6,955 bases of DNA, from the NCBI GenBank assembly GCA_024278435.1, contig JAJRTD010000158.1:1-6955 (forward strand), written 5' to 3'. This document shows positions 6,150 through 6,955 of this stretch, piece by piece; the first letter of the stretch is position 1, and the number at the start of each line of letters is the position of its first letter. A program made the position numbers and the translations under genes. The DNA comes from Gammaproteobacteria bacterium (GTDB lineage Bacteria; Pseudomonadota; Gammaproteobacteria; SZUA-229). The notes beneath the pieces were generated by a model. The model was not told the DNA's origin, did no database searches, and was given only the letters and a program-made list of their open reading frames with translations.

Positions 6150-6863
6150 GTGGAATCATTGCGCTGGATATTGCTCGCAGCCGGTTTTGTTTTTGTACTG
6201 GTCATCTACTTTTTAGGGCGTAGCCGGCGTCAGCGCCGGCAGTCAGAGTTCGACGAGATAGAAGACGATCTGCCTGAATTCAGTGCGCGCAGTCTTGACG
6301 ATGTTGATGAAGGGGTGGGTGAGGTCCGCATCATTACCGCCAGTGACGACGCTGATATCGATATTAGCGAAGCGGATACCTTTGCCGGGCAGTCTGCCAC
6401 GGATGCGCCGGACGGCAGTGAAGAAGCACCGGCGGCGGAAAAAAAATACTCGGATATTATTGTTATCTATATCCTGTCAAAACAGGGTGAGATGTTAAAT
6501 GGCGCCCAGATCAACAGTTCTGCCCAGGCCATGGGATTGAGCTTTGGTGACATGAATATTTTTCACTTTAACCGTGACGGTCGCAATGTCTTCAGCCTGG
6601 CCAATATGCTGGAACCGGGGGCTTTTGATCCGGAAACCATTCATGACCTGAAAACCTCGGGGCTGACGGTATTTATGCAGATAAAGGGGGATGATCCGCT
6701 GGATGATCTAACCGAAATGCTGCAACGCAGTTATCAGCTGGCCGGTTTGCTGGATGCGCGCCTGTGTAACCATAAAAGAGAACCGTTGACCGAACAGGAT
6801 GCGGAAAACTATCGCACCCAGGTCAGTGAATTCCGCACGGCCGAAACGGCTGGCGAAACCTGA
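6150..6863 (+). CDS. zipA: Cell division protein ZipA
   Basis: ZipA tethers FtsZ filaments to the inner membrane in the early divisome. The 237-residue protein has an N-terminal membrane segment (about residues 6-22, ILLAAGFVFVLVIYFL), a basic patch RSRRQRR (24-30), an acidic linker (about 34-98) and the FtsZ-binding domain (about 100-228) with LNGAQINSS, GLSFGDMNIFHF, FSLANMLEPGAFDPE and GLTVFMQI, which match the E. coli domain closely as I remember it. The start is GTG at 6150, chosen because it gives the canonical short N-terminus before the membrane helix; GTGGGGG about 10 bases upstream, inside the smc end, can serve as Shine-Dalgarno. It is shorter than E. coli ZipA (328 residues), almost all in the linker, which is Asp/Glu-rich here and not Pro/Gln-rich. 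It follows smc by 4 bp. In many relatives ligA comes next; here a repeat follows and the window ends. Confidence 0.97.
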   Translation: MESLRWILLAAGFVFVLVIYFLGRSRRQRRQSEFDEIEDDLPEFSARSLDDVDEGVGEVRIITASDDADIDISEADTFAGQSATDAPDGSEEAPAAEKKYSDIIVIYILSKQGEMLNGAQINSSAQAMGLSFGDMNIFHFNRDGRNVFSLANMLEPGAFDPETIHDLKTSGLTVFMQIKGDDPLDDLTEMLQRSYQLAGLLDARLCNHKREPLTEQDAENYRTQVSEFRTAETAGET

Positions 6864-6875
6864 TAAAATAATATT

Positions 6876-6902
6876 CACCACAGAGGCACGGAGGACACGG
6901 AG
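6876..6902. repeat. CACAGAGG-type octad repeat
   Basis: After a leading CAC, three 8-base units read CACAGAGG (6879-6886), CACGGAGG (6887-6894) and ACACGGAG (6895-6902), 13 bases after the zipA stop codon. Such CACAGAG/CACGGAG tracts are, from memory, widespread intergenic repeats in many bacterial genomes, often as inverted arms of small non-coding elements. Confidence 0.6.
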
Positions 6903-6917
6903 AAAAACGTTTGTATT

Positions 6918-6944
6918 GTTAACTGCGCCGCAGGTGCCGTTAAC
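6918..6944. repeat. GTTAAC hairpin, possible centre of a small inverted-repeat element
   Basis: Arms 6918-6929 and 6933-6944 pair over 12 positions with one T-C mismatch and one G-U pair around a GCA loop; GTTAAC occurs at both ends. No T-run follows on either strand, so it is a poor candidate for a rho-independent terminator of smc-zipA. Its place beside the octad tract suggests that both are parts of one element cut by the window end. Confidence 0.5.
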
Positions 6945-6955
6945 ATTAAAAACTC

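Noticed and set aside
6876..6902. Octad tract as a CRISPR array
   Set aside because: The units are 8 bases, contiguous and without spacers, and no cas gene is present.

Overview
The window looks like chromosomal core DNA from a gammaproteobacterium. The reasons are a ZipA homologue (a cell-division protein characteristic of that class) directly behind a long-hinge type SMC, a CysZ-type sulfate permease, and short intergenic palindromes of a kind that is common in that class. The genus cannot be told from the sequence. No phage, insertion sequence, CRISPR array, rRNA or tRNA was seen.

Left part, minus strand (1-2224). QueF (preQ0 reductase, queuosine pathway, 1791-2180) is followed after 6 bp by an FGGY-family sugar kinase of the short D-ribulokinase/xylulokinase-like type (501-1784, GTG start). 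Next comes a 300-bp spacer (201-500) holding two adjacent palindromes and two inverted A/T-rich heptad tracts. The 5' end of cysZ runs off the window edge (1-200, GTG start) and has its own sigma70-like -10 box. The queF promoter region has a perfect TATAAT lying inside an 18-bp near-perfect palindrome, a plausible operator.

Middle (2225-2635). This is a divergent intergenic region between queF and smc with no credible gene and no strong promoter for smc. It contains an imperfect inverted repeat that may be a worn dispersed element.

Right part, plus strand (2636-6863). smc encodes the chromosome condensation ATPase, and zipA follows after 4 bp, encoding the membrane anchor for FtsZ. The pair reads as a chromosome-organisation and division operon. 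The main anomaly is here: smc would encode a normal 1169-residue protein, but codon 848, in the returning coiled-coil arm, is an in-frame TAG. The frame is intact on both sides, so this is a point nonsense change, a sequence error, or a readthrough/split-gene case; it is not a frameshift. The window ends (6876-6955) in an intergenic repeat with CACAGAGG-like octads and a central GTTAAC hairpin.

Overall the window holds well-known housekeeping genes. The items most worth checking are the interrupted smc, the queF promoter palindrome, the queF-kinase pairing and the three intergenic repeat elements. I did not find a convincing new multi-gene system.
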